Assembly (NCBI RefSeq): GCF_001422245.1
Contig: NZ_LMMM01000007.1
Coordinates: forward strand, 95,868 to 159,867
Origin: Rhizobium sp. Leaf262
Lineage (GTDB): Bacteria > Pseudomonadota > Alphaproteobacteria > Rhizobiales > Rhizobiaceae
Reading direction: 5' to 3'
DNA length: 64,000 nucleotides
A program made the translations under genes and the position numbers. Position 1 is the first letter of the stretch, and every line of letters begins with the position of its first letter. The notes below the pieces were generated by a model. It saw only the letters and a list, made by a program, of their open reading frames with translations. It had not been told where the DNA came from and made no database searches. Below, in pieces: positions 27,232 through 36,563 of the stretch.

Positions 27232-28281
27232 CTAGGCAGAAGCCGCTTTCTTCATGCGTCTGGTCGTCCCGCGCTCCATCAACTCGAAGCCGACGTCGGT
27301 GGTACGTTGCTGAACGATGCCGCCCTGCCCCAGCGTGATGACCATATCGGCGGCCTTGTAGCCGATGTCGAAACGCGGCACGCGCACCGTTGTTAAAGAC
27401 GGCTCTGTCGACGTCGCGTAATCGAGATCATTAAAGCCGCAAATGCCGAAATCATCAGGCACACGAATGCCAAGCCTCTGGCTTTCGAAGATCACGCCAA
27501 GGGCAAGATCATCACTGTGGCACAGCACACCATCCACATCTGGCCGCTGTTCAATCAGCCGGCGGATCAACCGCGATCCCAGGTGAATGCTGGGTGGCGC
27601 ATCTTGCCACACGATCAGACCCTCATCGAACAGTCCGGCCTGCTGCATGACCTCGCAATAGCCCGATTGCCGCAGGCGAACCCGTATGTCGTGTCCGCAA
27701 CCAAGCATCGCAATCCGGCGATAGCCCTGCGCCAGAAGGTGTCGGGTCGCGGCGGCGGCGGCCAGCCTGTGGTTGATGCCGACTGCCAACCCATTCATCT
27801 TCAGAGAGCAATCAATGGTCTGAACGACCGGACAGCCCGCCTCGTTGGCCATTGTCTCCAGATTTTCCAGCCGTTCCGTGCCGGCCAAAATGACTCCCGC
27901 GGGATTATGAGCCGCGAAAGCGCGCAACTGCCGCACCTCTTCCTCCGGGTCGTAGTGGCTGTTTGAATACTGGATGCGATAATCCGTGCCCCTGATCCGC
28001 GCCTCGATCCCGTTCAGGACAGCGCTTATGGCGGGGTGTGACAGCGATGGCAGGAGAACACCGATGAAAGTGCTCGTGCCGCTGGCCAGCGCACGGGCAT
28101 GCGGGTCCGGCACATAGCCCATCCGGTTGACCACGCCGAGAATGTGATTGCGCAAATCATCTGACACCTTGTCGGGCTCACGCAGAGCCCGCGAAACCGT
28201 GATCGCGCTGACACCGATTTCCCGCGCAACGTCCTGCAACGTGATTTTAACAGCACTTTTGCGTTTGCGATTATGGGGCAT
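27232..28281 (-). CDS. LacI-family transcriptional regulator (GntR-like)
   Basis: This 349-residue regulator has an N-terminal helix-turn-helix (ITLQDVAREIGVSAITVSRA, about 13-32), the hinge helix (ARALASGTS) and a periplasmic-binding-protein-like ligand domain (about 70-340). The sequence type is that of gluconate-operon regulators (GntR of the LacI family). The neighbouring genes include no obvious sugar operon, so the target is unknown and probably elsewhere. Transcription runs toward the 25-residue peptide gene. Confidence 0.88.
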   Translation of the reverse strand: MPHNRKRKSAVKITLQDVAREIGVSAITVSRALREPDKVSDDLRNHILGVVNRMGYVPDPHARALASGTSTFIGVLLPSLSHPAISAVLNGIEARIRGTDYRIQYSNSHYDPEEEVRQLRAFAAHNPAGVILAGTERLENLETMANEAGCPVVQTIDCSLKMNGLAVGINHRLAAAAATRHLLAQGYRRIAMLGCGHDIRVRLRQSGYCEVMQQAGLFDEGLIVWQDAPPSIHLGSRLIRRLIEQRPDVDGVLCHSDDLALGVIFESQRLGIRVPDDFGICGFNDLDYATSTEPSLTTVRVPRFDIGYKAADMVITLGQGGIVQQRTTDVGFELMERGTTRRMKKAASA

Positions 28282-28559
28282 CCATGAACCTTGGCGTGTC
28301 GGGTTTGGACAGATAGCTGGTCTAACCGAAGAAGGCGGGAACGTTTCCGGGCGCAGTGCAGTGAAAAAACGATAGCAGTTTTAGCAATATGGCATATTCC
28401 ATCTGCGACACCCCCTCGATTTTCGCGTAATAAGCGACGAAAATGGCAGCGCGCCCAAAAATAGTCTCGAAAGTTGCGGCTCCACACCATCAGCCTTGGC
28501 CGAACATGCGTCTTGACAGTGAAATTTTGAAATGCCGAAGGAAGGAAAGCTGCCATCTC

Positions 28560-28636
28560 TGGTCGGAGTGAGAGGATTCGAACCTCCGACCCCGTCGTCC
28601 CGAACGACGTGCGCTACCAGACTGCGCTACACTCCG
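28560..28636 (-). tRNA. tRNA-Pro (anticodon CGG)
   Basis: The minus strand folds as a complete cloverleaf: acceptor CGGAGTG/CACTCCG, D arm GCGCAGTCTGGTAGCGC, anticodon stem-loop CGTCGTTCGGGACGACG with anticodon CGG, and T arm GGAGGTTCGAATCCTCT. CCA is encoded at the 3' end (28562-28560). The total is 77 nt including CCA. Confidence 0.97.
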
Positions 28637-28880
28637 TGACCAGCAGCGATGCTATAGACCAGCGGTTTGTTTTCGACAAGCGGCCCGTTTGTATTTTTTA
28701 TGACACGTCAAACGCACCCGCAACTCACTCAGAAATCGGGCAAAACACCTAGGAAACGTTACAAAAAAGCAATTGTGGCAAAAAATATTCAATTGCGCCT
28801 TCGTCGCCCCTGCCGCGCCGTTACAAATCTGCTAGGGGACATCATCTCCCATCGTCCGACACGGTATAAAGGAAATTTCA

Positions 28881-29294
28881 ATGCGGTTTGTTCGCAGCGT
28901 CACATTGGCAGGGCTGGCAATGGCCCTTTCGGCATGCACCACCACCACCCCTTCGCTGGCACCTAAAAATGCCGTGGAAACGCGCTGGGTGGGTCAGTCC
29001 GCCGGCGTTTTCTTTGCCAAGTACGGCCCGCCATTGAGCGATGTCGATAGCGGCAACACCACGACCTTTACGTGGCGCGGCGGTTACAAGACGGCGAAAA
29101 TTCCAGCCAAATTCGAAGAAGGCAAGGACGGCAAGCGCGGTCGCCAGATTTCGTCCGCACGCACCTCTTACCTCTCCTGCACGGTTCAGCTCGTGGTCGG
29201 CAGCGATTACAAGATTCGTTCTGTTCGCACCGTTTCTGACCGTCCCGGCGTCAACGGCCCAAGCTACTGCGCGGAATTCCTCGCAGCAGAGTAA
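28881..29294 (+). CDS. small outer-membrane-type lipoprotein
   Basis: The 137-residue protein has a signal peptide ending in the lipobox LSAC (Cys19), so it should be lipidated and anchored in an envelope membrane. Residue 20 is Thr, so the Lol pathway should send it to the outer membrane. The mature part has VFFAKYGPPLSDVDSGNTTT and two more Cys (SYLSCTV and SYCAEF) that may form a disulfide. No function is recognised. AAAGGAAA precedes the ATG, and a terminator lies just downstream. Confidence 0.82.
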   Translation: MRFVRSVTLAGLAMALSACTTTTPSLAPKNAVETRWVGQSAGVFFAKYGPPLSDVDSGNTTTFTWRGGYKTAKIPAKFEEGKDGKRGRQISSARTSYLSCTVQLVVGSDYKIRSVRTVSDRPGVNGPSYCAEFLAAE

Positions 29295-29313
29295 CGCTGT
29301 ACACCATGAACCG

Positions 29314-29347
29314 AAAAGCCTGCCGCGTTCATTCCGGCAGGCTTTTT
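29314..29347. terminator. intrinsic terminator after the lipoprotein gene
   Basis: AAAAGCCTGCCG, loop CGTTCATTC, CGGCAGGCTTTTT. A perfect 11-12 bp stem with A and T runs on both sides, so it works in either direction. Confidence 0.92.
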
Positions 29348-29682
29348 CATGTCAGAATTTTGCTCGCCCAAAGCCAGCGCATAGCTGAAAGAGAGCGCGC
29401 AGATCAGCTATGCATTTATCGCACCTCTGCAAATTCAAACGATTAGCCCCTGTGCGCCGAATGTGCGTTCCTTTGGCTGCTCTCATTGCTAGAGCTTAGA
29501 AAAACAAGGAAAAACGCCGCAAGCATGACGCTTGCGGGCCATGGCCTGTGGCGATTTTGCGGCCCTGAGATGGCAGGTCCGGCGCAGGCCGCAAGACGAA
29601 AGCGAAAAGCATGTCGAGTTGTCTTACAGACTTTTGTGCGTTATTGCGCCGCACAAATTGACAATTATCAGTAGGAAAAGAC
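29348..29682. other. upstream region of mqo with a hairpin
   Basis: 335 bases without a gene. The only structure noticed is a perfect 8-bp hairpin at 29517-29537 (CCGCAAGC, ATGAC, GCTTGCGG), preceded by AAAAAC. It could lie in the mqo leader. No terminator-type T-tract follows, so it is more likely part of a leader than a terminator. Confidence 0.4.
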
Positions 29683-31392
29683 GTGACAAAAAACGATAAA
29701 GGCAACGGCCTGAGCAGCGGGTTTTCGCACGACAATTTCACCATGAATCGCCGTCAGGTTCTGGGCACGGCCCTTGCTGGCCTGGCTGCTGCCGCAGTGC
29801 CGGGTGCACCCGCCCTTGCGCAATCTGCCGACAAGAAAGTCGACGTGCTGTTGATCGGTGGCGGCATCATGAGCGCAACGCTTGGCGTATGGTTGCATGA
29901 GCTGGAGCCGACATGGTCCATCGAGATGCTTGAGCGTCTGGATGCGGTGGCGCTGGAAAGCTCCAACGGCTGGAACAATGCTGGCACCGGGCACTCCGCT
30001 CTTGCGGAACTGAACTACACGCCGGAAACCGCCAATGGCGGCATCGATATTTCCAAGGCGATCGAAATCAACGAATCCTTCCAGATTTCCCGCCAGTTCT
30101 GGGCTTGGCAGGTGCGCAATGGCGTGCTGAAAAACCCGCGCTCCTTCATCAACCACACGCCGCATATGAGCTTCGTATGGGGCGACGAGAACATTTCCTA
30201 TCTGGAAAAGCGTTATGAGGCGCTGAAGGCCAGCCCGCTGTTTGCCGGCATGCAATATTCGAGCGACCCTGAGCAGATTAAGAAGTGGGTTCCACTGATG
30301 ATGGAAGGCCGTGATCCCGGCCAGAAAATCGGCGCAACGTGGTCTCCTCTCGGCACGGACATGGAATTCGGCGAAATCACCCGCCAGTTCGTTTCGCACC
30401 TGAAATCCCAGCAGAACTTCAATCTGCAGGTCTCCAGCGAAGTGACCGCCATCGAGCGCAACTCGGATGGTTCATGGCGCGTGACGTACAGCAACACCAG
30501 GGATGATTCCGAGCGCACCGTCGACGCCAAATTCGTGTTTATCGGCGCGGGTGGCGGTGCCATCCATCTCCTCCAGATGTCCGGTATTCCGGAAGGTGAC
30601 GATTACGCGGGCTTCCCCGTCGGTGGCTCGTTCCTCGTCAACGAAAACCCTGATGTCACCATGCTGCATCTGGCAAAGGCTTACGGCAAGGCGTCCGTCG
30701 GCTCTCCGCCGATGTCTGTTCCGCATCTCGACACCCGTGTCATCGGCGGCAAGCGCGTCGTTCTCTTTGGGCCCTTCGCGACATTTTCGACCAAGTTCCT
30801 GAAGGAAGGCTCTTATTTCGACCTTCTGACCTCCACGACCATCAGCAATGCATGGCCGATGATGAGCGTCGGCATCGATGAATACCCGCTGGTGGAATAT
30901 CTGGCCGGTCAGTTGATGCTTTCCGATGAAGACCGCTTTGCAGCCTTGCAGGAGTATTTCCCCGGCGCCAAGCAGGATGAGTGGCGTCTTTGGCAGGCAG
31001 GCCAGCGCGTGCAGATCATCAAGCGCGACGCTGAAAAGGGCGGTGTGCTGAAGCTCGGCACGGAAATCGTCAGCGACAAGGATGGCAGCATCGCAGCCTT
31101 GCTCGGTGCCTCCCCGGGTGCATCGACGGCTGCCCCAATCATGCTCAACGTTCTGGAAAAGGTCTTCAAGGACAAGGTCGCCACCCCGGAATGGCAGGCC
31201 AAAATCCGCCAGATCGTTCCAAGCTATGGCACCAAGCTGAATGCGGACCCCGAAAAGGTCATGCAGGAATGGGCATATACGAGCGAACACCTGCAACTGC
31301 CCACCCCGCCGCAGATCGACATGAGCGCCGTCAGCGCAGCCCCAGGTGCAACGGGCGAACCCGGCGTGAAGCGTCCAGATATGGCGCTTTGA
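29683..31392 (+). CDS. mqo: malate:quinone oxidoreductase with a Tat-like N-terminal signal
   Basis: The 569-residue protein oxidises malate to oxaloacetate and passes electrons to quinone. The FAD-binding fold begins [20 protein letters not shown] (about 54-73), followed by [25 protein letters not shown], a hallmark of Mqo. Unusually, about 45 residues precede it: NRRQVLG at 22-28, a hydrophobic stretch, and APALAQS around 43-48. This is a twin-arginine-type leader. It may direct the folded flavoprotein across the membrane or only anchor it. The start is a GTG with AGGAAAAG upstream. A terminator follows 30 bases after the stop. Confidence 0.92.
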   Translation: MTKNDKGNGLSSGFSHDNFTMNRRQVLGTALAGLAAAAVPGAPALAQSADKKVDVLLIGGGIMSATLGVWLHELEPTWSIEMLERLDAVALESSNGWNNAGTGHSALAELNYTPETANGGIDISKAIEINESFQISRQFWAWQVRNGVLKNPRSFINHTPHMSFVWGDENISYLEKRYEALKASPLFAGMQYSSDPEQIKKWVPLMMEGRDPGQKIGATWSPLGTDMEFGEITRQFVSHLKSQQNFNLQVSSEVTAIERNSDGSWRVTYSNTRDDSERTVDAKFVFIGAGGGAIHLLQMSGIPEGDDYAGFPVGGSFLVNENPDVTMLHLAKAYGKASVGSPPMSVPHLDTRVIGGKRVVLFGPFATFSTKFLKEGSYFDLLTSTTISNAWPMMSVGIDEYPLVEYLAGQLMLSDEDRFAALQEYFPGAKQDEWRLWQAGQRVQIIKRDAEKGGVLKLGTEIVSDKDGSIAALLGASPGASTAAPIMLNVLEKVFKDKVATPEWQAKIRQIVPSYGTKLNADPEKVMQEWAYTSEHLQLPTPPQIDMSAVSAAPGATGEPGVKRPDMAL

Positions 31393-31422
31393 TTTTTCGA
31401 CCTCAGTGCTTTGACGCGCAGT

Positions 31423-31460
31423 GATAAAGGCACGTCTCAGGACGTGCCTTTATCGTTTTA
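31423..31460 (+). terminator. intrinsic terminator after mqo
   Basis: GATAAAGGCACGTC, loop TCAG, GACGTGCCTTTATCGTTTT. A perfect stem with a T-rich tail. It also marks the last piece of core sequence before the IS-bordered island. Confidence 0.9.
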
Positions 31461-31489
31461 GGTGCCGCATGATGAGTTGGCCAATCAGG

Positions 31490-32690
31490 TGATTTGATGA
31501 GGCTAACAGCCTCCCAACAGAGGAATATGGTCGCGATCCTCGCCGCCTTCGCAATAGCGGCATGGCTTGGATGATACGCAAACGTACGTCGATCGGAGAA
31601 GCGTGCCGCAAGGCGGGCAGTTCGGATGCGACGTTTTACAATTGGCGCAAAAAATACGCGGGTCTAATCCCCTCGGAGATGGAAGCGGCTGCGACAGCTT
31701 GAGGAAGAGAATGCCAAGCTGAAGCGGATTGTGGCGGACCTGTCCCTGGACAAGGCCATGCTGCAGGATGTGCTGTCAAAAAAGCTCTGAGGCCTGCCCG
31801 CAAGCGCAAGCTTGTCGACACGATCAAGGCAGACTGGTAGGTCTCGATCCGGCGCGCTTGCGCCGGGTTGAAGATCGACCGGTCTCTGTATGTCTACAAG
31901 TCCAGGCTTGGCGAGCAGGCCGAGCTGAAGCTGAAGATCAAGGACATCTGCCGAACGCGCGTGCGGTATGGCTACCGTCGTGTTCATGTCCTGCTAAAGC
32001 GTGACGGCTGGCCTGTTAATCCGAAGCGAATCTATCGCCTTTACAAGGAGATGGACCTCCAGCTCCGCAACAAAGTTCCCAAACACCGGAAGGCGAAGCT
32101 GTGGGCTGAGCGCACGGAGCCGACCCATTCTAACCATGTCTGGGCGATGGATTTCGTTCATGACCAACTGGCCACGGGTCGCAAGATCAGGGTTCTCACG
32201 GTTGTTGACACCTTCTCTCGCTTCTCGCCAGCGGTGGATGCGCGTTTCAATTATAAGGGAGGGGACGTGGTTCAGAAACTGGAACGGGTATGCCAGAAGG
32301 TCGGATATCCGGCCACCATTCGCGTCGATAACGGCAGCGAATTCATCTCCCGAGACCTTGATTTCTGGGCCTATCACAGAGGCGTCGTGCTTGACTTCTC
32401 GCGGCCGGGTAAGCCAACGGACAACAGCTACATCGAGAGCTTTAATGGCAAGTTCCGGGCTGAATGCCTGAACGCTCACTGGTTTATGACCCTTGACGAG
32501 GCACGAGCAAAGATGGCGGATTGGAGTAGAGACTTTAACGAGTTCCGGCCACATAGCGCGATCGGCAACGAGTTGCCGATTTCGCTCATGAACGGCTCAT
32601 TGGCACCAACGCAGACCTGACAAAACCCCTAAAAATTTCAGCTCCCGCTGGCCCAAAATCGGGGAGCACCTCAATGCCGATATCATCGCC
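31490..32690 (+). mobile_element. decayed IS3-family element (IS407-like group)
   Basis: A plus-strand IS3-type element with both reading frames, orfA (from about 31571) and orfB (to 32620). Downstream of orfB the sequence CCCCTAAAAATTTCAGCTCCCGC resembles the right end of IS407-group elements. Exact ends and target-site duplication could not be fixed by eye. It lies directly upstream of the left border of the polysaccharide cluster. Confidence 0.75.
31571..32620 (+). pseudogene. IS3-family transposase orfA/orfB, inactivated
   Basis: OrfA encodes the helix-turn-helix part (GEACRKAGSSDATFYNWRKK) but has a one-base insertion near 31680. Removing it restores the expected leucine-zipper continuation (ENAKLKRIVADLSLDKAMLQ). 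OrfB has an in-frame TAG at about 31839 where relatives have Gln (CAG). Beyond that, 31868-32620 is an intact integrase core with the catalytic triad in AMDFVHD, RVDNGSEF and YIESFNGKFRAE. Two lesions only, so the loss of function is recent. Confidence 0.85.
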
Positions 32691-32916
32691 GCAACCGGCT
32701 CCAACATTACGAAATGTGGAAGCTTCGCGTTTCCGCCGGTTGCTCCTACCGCACTATTTGGCTTATCAAAAACCGCCGAGGCTCTAACCGAAGCCGGATG
32801 AAACTTCGGTGGCATGTCACAATACCGAAACGCATCCAAGAACGGCGCTTGCGAAAATCAACCCTTAATCCACGCCCGAGACTGTCCCGGACTTAGTGAA
32901 CCACGCAACCAATGAC

Positions 32917-32989
32917 GGTAGCGGCATGGTCGAGGCGGAAATCCACGTGGCGAGACGCCCGAAGCTGTCAGACAAACCGAACTACCTCT
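32917..32989 (+). repeat. right-end remnant of a second IS3-family element
   Basis: About 73 bases (GCGGCATGGTCGAGGCGGAA, then CAGACAAACCGAACTACCTC) match about 80% by eye to 56661-56734 on the same strand. There the match is the tail of an IS3-family orfB plus its right end. The cluster at 33.1-55.6 kb thus lies between two directly repeated IS ends. The 230 bases between the two IS fragments (32690-32916) hold nothing I recognise. Confidence 0.78.
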
Positions 32990-33071
32990 GAATGGACCGT
33001 AGTATACGCACCAGGCCCACGGACAGGCTCTTTAATTCAGAACGACGGCGAGCGGGTTAAAGATTATGGCC

Positions 33072-34010
33072 TTAGACGTTGCCGTAGCGCGCGTTGCGCA
33101 GCATTGTATAGCCCTTAATCAATTCCGCGATGCCGGAGTCGAGGGAGTTGTCTGGCGTAAAGCCAGTCGCCTCAATCTTCTCATTGGAAACTATATAGTT
33201 GCGCTGATCGGGATCTTTACCGAGCGCGGCTTCCACGAAAGTGAATTTTGGAATGTGTTTCCGGATCGCTTCGCAAAGCTCCCACTTGGAAACATTAGCA
33301 TCTGAGAGGCCCACATTGTATATCTCGCTCTTCATCGCAGCATGGTTTTCCAAGCCATGTCGGAACGCTTTGGACACATCACGCACGTGTATGTAGTTGC
33401 GTTTAAAGTGACTCTCAAAGAGCACAACAGCGCCATCCTTTACCGCACGATAAGTGAAGTCATTAACCAACAGATCAATGCGCATCCGTGGCGACATTCC
33501 AAACACCGTTGCAAGGCGGAAACTGATGGCGTTTGGGTGCTCCATCAACTCTTTCTCGACCGCGACCTTCTCGATTGCGTAATTTGATATGGGTCGAAGC
33601 GGCGATTCCTCCGTACAGAAATTGTTATCGTCCCCAGAACCGTAAGCACTGTTCGTGGTCGGCATCAGAATGATCTGTTCTTTGGATACCAACTTTAGCA
33701 TCATGATGATTGCATCATGATTGATCGTTTTTGCACCGACAGGATCCTTGGTGCACAGTGGAGCGCCAACGAGGGCAGCGAGAGGAATGATGACGTCCGC
33801 TTGCTGGATGAGCGGTGCTATATTGTCACGGATGCGAATATCACCGTTTACAACAGAAAAGTTCGGATGGCTGCAGACGTGATTAAGGGTCGACTGGCCG
33901 AACATGAAATTGTCCAGCACCGTGACTTTGTGCCCGTCTGTCAACAGATCTGGCACCAAAATCGATCCGAGATATCCGGCACCACCCGTTACAAGAATAT
34001 TGTAGCTCAT
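33072..34010 (-). CDS. SDR sugar-nucleotide oxidoreductase, GDP-heptose 4-dehydrogenase-like
   Basis: The 312-residue extended short-chain dehydrogenase has an NAD(P) motif TGGAGYLGS at 8-16, TNSAYG at 119-124 and the catalytic Tyr144-xxx-Lys148 (YAIEK). The middle part (IIPLAALVGAPLC, FRLATVFGMSPRMRIDLLVN, NYIHVRDV) resembles, from memory, Campylobacter jejuni Cj1427. That enzyme oxidises GDP-D-glycero-alpha-D-manno-heptose at C4. This fits the complete GDP-heptose pathway in the same operon. It is the last gene, three bases after the HddC-GmhA fusion. The specific activity is inferred; the SDR family is certain. Confidence 0.82.
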   Translation of the reverse strand: MSYNILVTGGAGYLGSILVPDLLTDGHKVTVLDNFMFGQSTLNHVCSHPNFSVVNGDIRIRDNIAPLIQQADVIIPLAALVGAPLCTKDPVGAKTINHDAIIMMLKLVSKEQIILMPTTNSAYGSGDDNNFCTEESPLRPISNYAIEKVAVEKELMEHPNAISFRLATVFGMSPRMRIDLLVNDFTYRAVKDGAVVLFESHFKRNYIHVRDVSKAFRHGLENHAAMKSEIYNVGLSDANVSKWELCEAIRKHIPKFTFVEAALGKDPDQRNYIVSNEKIEATGFTPDNSLDSGIAELIKGYTMLRNARYGNV

Positions 34011-34013
34011 ATT

Positions 34014-35324
34014 TTATCGCCCTTCAAATATGACATTCTCGACGCAACCACACAATGAATGCGCAAGAACAATGTGAATTTCCTGTATTGCACCGGTTGT
34101 TTCGCCCGGTGCAATAATACAGTAGTCGGCCTTTTCTTTTGCCATCCCACCGTCATTACCGCAGAAAACAATTGACGTGATGCCCAGACGCTTACAGGCT
34201 TCAAGACCTTTCAAAATATTGACTGATTGACCCGACGTCGTGAAACCGAGAAATATGTCGCCGACGCGCATTTTTCCCTCGATCTGACGTTCAAAGACTT
34301 TGTCGAAACCGTAATCATTACCAATCGCAGTCAAAATGGAGCTATCAACGGTCAGCGCTTCCGCTGCCAAAGGTGCACGGTCGCGAGCAAGCTTACTGAC
34401 GAATTCCGCAGCTAGATGTTGTGCATCTGCTGCCGACCCACCATTGCCAGCGATATAAAGGCGTCCCCCGGCCTTATAGCAATCGACAACCGCGGCGGCG
34501 GCTCGAGCAAAGACTTCCATCTGCTCTCGCGAAGCGAGCATTTTCTGCTTCGCCGCAATTGAAGCTTCAAGATTTTTCTTCAGAAGTTTCTCCGCACCAT
34601 ACATTCCACTATCTCCAGATTGTTGAAACATGATGCTTCGTGCAATCGCGTAATCCTTCGGAACCCCAATATCGACAAACCTACCTTTGCTTTCCAACCC
34701 AAAAAACCTAGCACCGGATGCGAAAAGTTCCGGGAGGATGTCGTCCTCAAATGAAATCCTTCGACCCTCCGGGCGGAATTTTTTAGTAATGGTTTTAGGA
34801 TCGATGACGTAAACGCCACCATTGGCTAATTGCCCAATCAGGGCTTTGCCAGACAAAAACTGCGTAATACGCCCTTCCGCATCGGCATTCACCCCGCCAA
34901 ACCGCTCAGGCTCGGTTGCCCTGAAAAGTGCAAAAGTAATTCCTGCTGCCTTGGCATTATGAAGGGCCATCATCTCTCGCGCGTCGACGTCGAAATACGT
35001 GTCGCCGTTCAGCAAAAAAAACGGTTCGTCATCATCCAATTGCTCCATAGCGAGCAAAAGACCGCCACCCGTTCCAATTGGCGCTTCCTCAATGGCATAT
35101 CTTATGGGAACGCCACGATAACTGTCTCCGAAATATTCCTCTATTGCTCCCCGGAGATAGCCCACCGAAATCACAAAACGATCGATTCCAGACCGCATCC
35201 AGTTGTCCATCTGATGAGCCAGAAAAGGCTTGCCATCGATAGGGGCCATTGGCTTAGGAACATCCGAGACAACCTGCCTCAGCCGCGTCCCAAGTCCACC
35301 CGCGAGGATAACCGCGTTTGCCAT
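34014..35324 (-). CDS. HddC-GmhA fusion: heptose-1-phosphate guanylyltransferase + sedoheptulose-7-phosphate isomerase
   Basis: The protein has about 436 residues in two enzyme domains. Residues 1-235 form a nucleotidyltransferase (ILAGGLGTRLRQVVSDVPKPM, NGDTYFDVD, FVDIGVPKDY), the type that makes GDP-D-glycero-D-manno-heptose from the alpha-1-phosphate. Residues 245-436 form a SIS-fold phosphoheptose isomerase (IAGNGGSAADAQHLAAEF, then FTTSGQSVNI). The two catalyse the last and the first steps of one pathway. The ATG at 35324 is preferred over the TTG at 35327. HddA and GmhB, which do the middle steps, are encoded upstream in the same operon. Confidence 0.88.
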   Translation of the reverse strand: MANAVILAGGLGTRLRQVVSDVPKPMAPIDGKPFLAHQMDNWMRSGIDRFVISVGYLRGAIEEYFGDSYRGVPIRYAIEEAPIGTGGGLLLAMEQLDDDEPFFLLNGDTYFDVDAREMMALHNAKAAGITFALFRATEPERFGGVNADAEGRITQFLSGKALIGQLANGGVYVIDPKTITKKFRPEGRRISFEDDILPELFASGARFFGLESKGRFVDIGVPKDYAIARSIMFQQSGDSGMYGAEKLLKKNLEASIAAKQKMLASREQMEVFARAAAAVVDCYKAGGRLYIAGNGGSAADAQHLAAEFVSKLARDRAPLAAEALTVDSSILTAIGNDYGFDKVFERQIEGKMRVGDIFLGFTTSGQSVNILKGLEACKRLGITSIVFCGNDGGMAKEKADYCIIAPGETTGAIQEIHIVLAHSLCGCVENVIFEGR

Positions 35325-35354
35325 CAACTTATCCCAGCCAATTCTTGTTCACGA

Positions 35355-36527
35355 TCAGGCCGCGTTAATGATGGAGCAAATTTCCTTGATCTCGGCGGCA
35401 GAAAGGTCTGGAAAATTACCGATATACATCCCGAAAAAATGCACGTGGTCGGTCAACGGGCAACTCTCATAGGCTTCTGCCGGCAAACGGCCTTTGAGGT
35501 AAGGCTGGCGTAGCTGGTTGCCGCCGCCAGCACTGCCGCGACGGAACTCCACACCATTGTCGTTCAGCGCCTTCGATAGTCGAGACATCAGATCCGGGTC
35601 AGCCTTTTTCAAAATAAGGTTGAACGCGTAATTGCTTGATCCCTCAAACTCAAAATCGGTCTGATAGCGGCTATCATCAATCAATTCGAAAAACAGCTTC
35701 TGATTTTCGCTGCGCCGGATCACGATATCGTCGAGCCGCTTGAGTTGATGGCGACCGAGAATTCCGCCAATTTCCGTATTGCGCATATTGTAAGCGGGGA
35801 ACGCAAAAATGAAATCTGGGTTCAAATCTGGATTTGCATCAAGATATGATTTCTTGACGTCAACGTCACTACTCTCCCTAAGCATGCCATGAGACCGTAG
35901 CATACGTAGTTTTTGGTAGGTTTCGGCATCATTCGTGCAAACCATGCCGCCTTCGATCGTGCTCATGTGATGTGCATAATAGAAGGAAAAATTCGACATC
36001 ATGCCAATACTGCCGACCTTAGCATTGTTGTGTCGTGCGCCGTGGGATTCACAGACATCTTCAATCAGCGGAATGCGTCGCTTCTCAAGTTCACTGATCA
36101 GCTTGTCTGTCAAACCATTGAAACCCTGAACATGTGTGAGGAAGACAGCACGGGTTTTTTCAGTAATTTTCTCCAATATCCTATCGGTATCCATGGCAAG
36201 CGTACGTGGGTTAATGTCAGCGAAAACAGGAGTGAACCCGGTCTGCAGCACCGACGCAATATCGGAAACCCATGTCAATGGTGGAACGATAATCTCTCCA
36301 CCTTCAGGATGATCGAATTTCAAAAGCGTCATCGACATGAGATTGGCAGACGAGCCAGAGTTTACGAAAACAGAATATTTGACTCCAAGCCACTCACTCC
36401 ATTCTTCCTCAAAAGCGCGCGCATTTGGACCATTGGTGAGGATAGGGTCATCCTGCTTCAGATGTTCGATCACTGCGTCAAGGTCACTGCGCAAAATGTT
36501 ATTACGCATCAAGGGAAATTTTTTCAT
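35355..36527 (-). CDS. DegT/DnrJ-family PLP enzyme with His for Lys: ColD-like sugar 3-dehydratase
   Basis: The 390-residue protein is of the sugar aminotransferase family: NSGSSANLM (57-65) binds the PLP phosphate, EDVCESHGA (156-164) holds the cofactor Asp, and IEGGM follows the active site. At the Schiff-base lysine position it reads SFYYAHHMSTIEGG, so residue 186 is His. In ColD and in the E1/RfbH dehydrases the same exchange turns a transaminase into a 3-dehydratase that makes 3-deoxy sugars. With a C4-oxidising SDR in the operon, a 4-keto heptose is the likely substrate. AGGA lies before the ATG. Sugar identity is inferred. Confidence 0.85.
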   Translation of the reverse strand: MKKFPLMRNNILRSDLDAVIEHLKQDDPILTNGPNARAFEEEWSEWLGVKYSVFVNSGSSANLMSMTLLKFDHPEGGEIIVPPLTWVSDIASVLQTGFTPVFADINPRTLAMDTDRILEKITEKTRAVFLTHVQGFNGLTDKLISELEKRRIPLIEDVCESHGARHNNAKVGSIGMMSNFSFYYAHHMSTIEGGMVCTNDAETYQKLRMLRSHGMLRESSDVDVKKSYLDANPDLNPDFIFAFPAYNMRNTEIGGILGRHQLKRLDDIVIRRSENQKLFFELIDDSRYQTDFEFEGSSNYAFNLILKKADPDLMSRLSKALNDNGVEFRRGSAGGGNQLRQPYLKGRLPAEAYESCPLTDHVHFFGMYIGNFPDLSAAEIKEICSIINAA

Positions 36528-36563
36528 GTCGGTTCCTGCATCAGACTGAATGTCGTCTTGTCG

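Noticed and set aside
32597..32839. 80-codon minus-strand frame between the two left IS fragments
   Set aside because: No ribosome binding site, no known domain, and it lies in IS-end debris.
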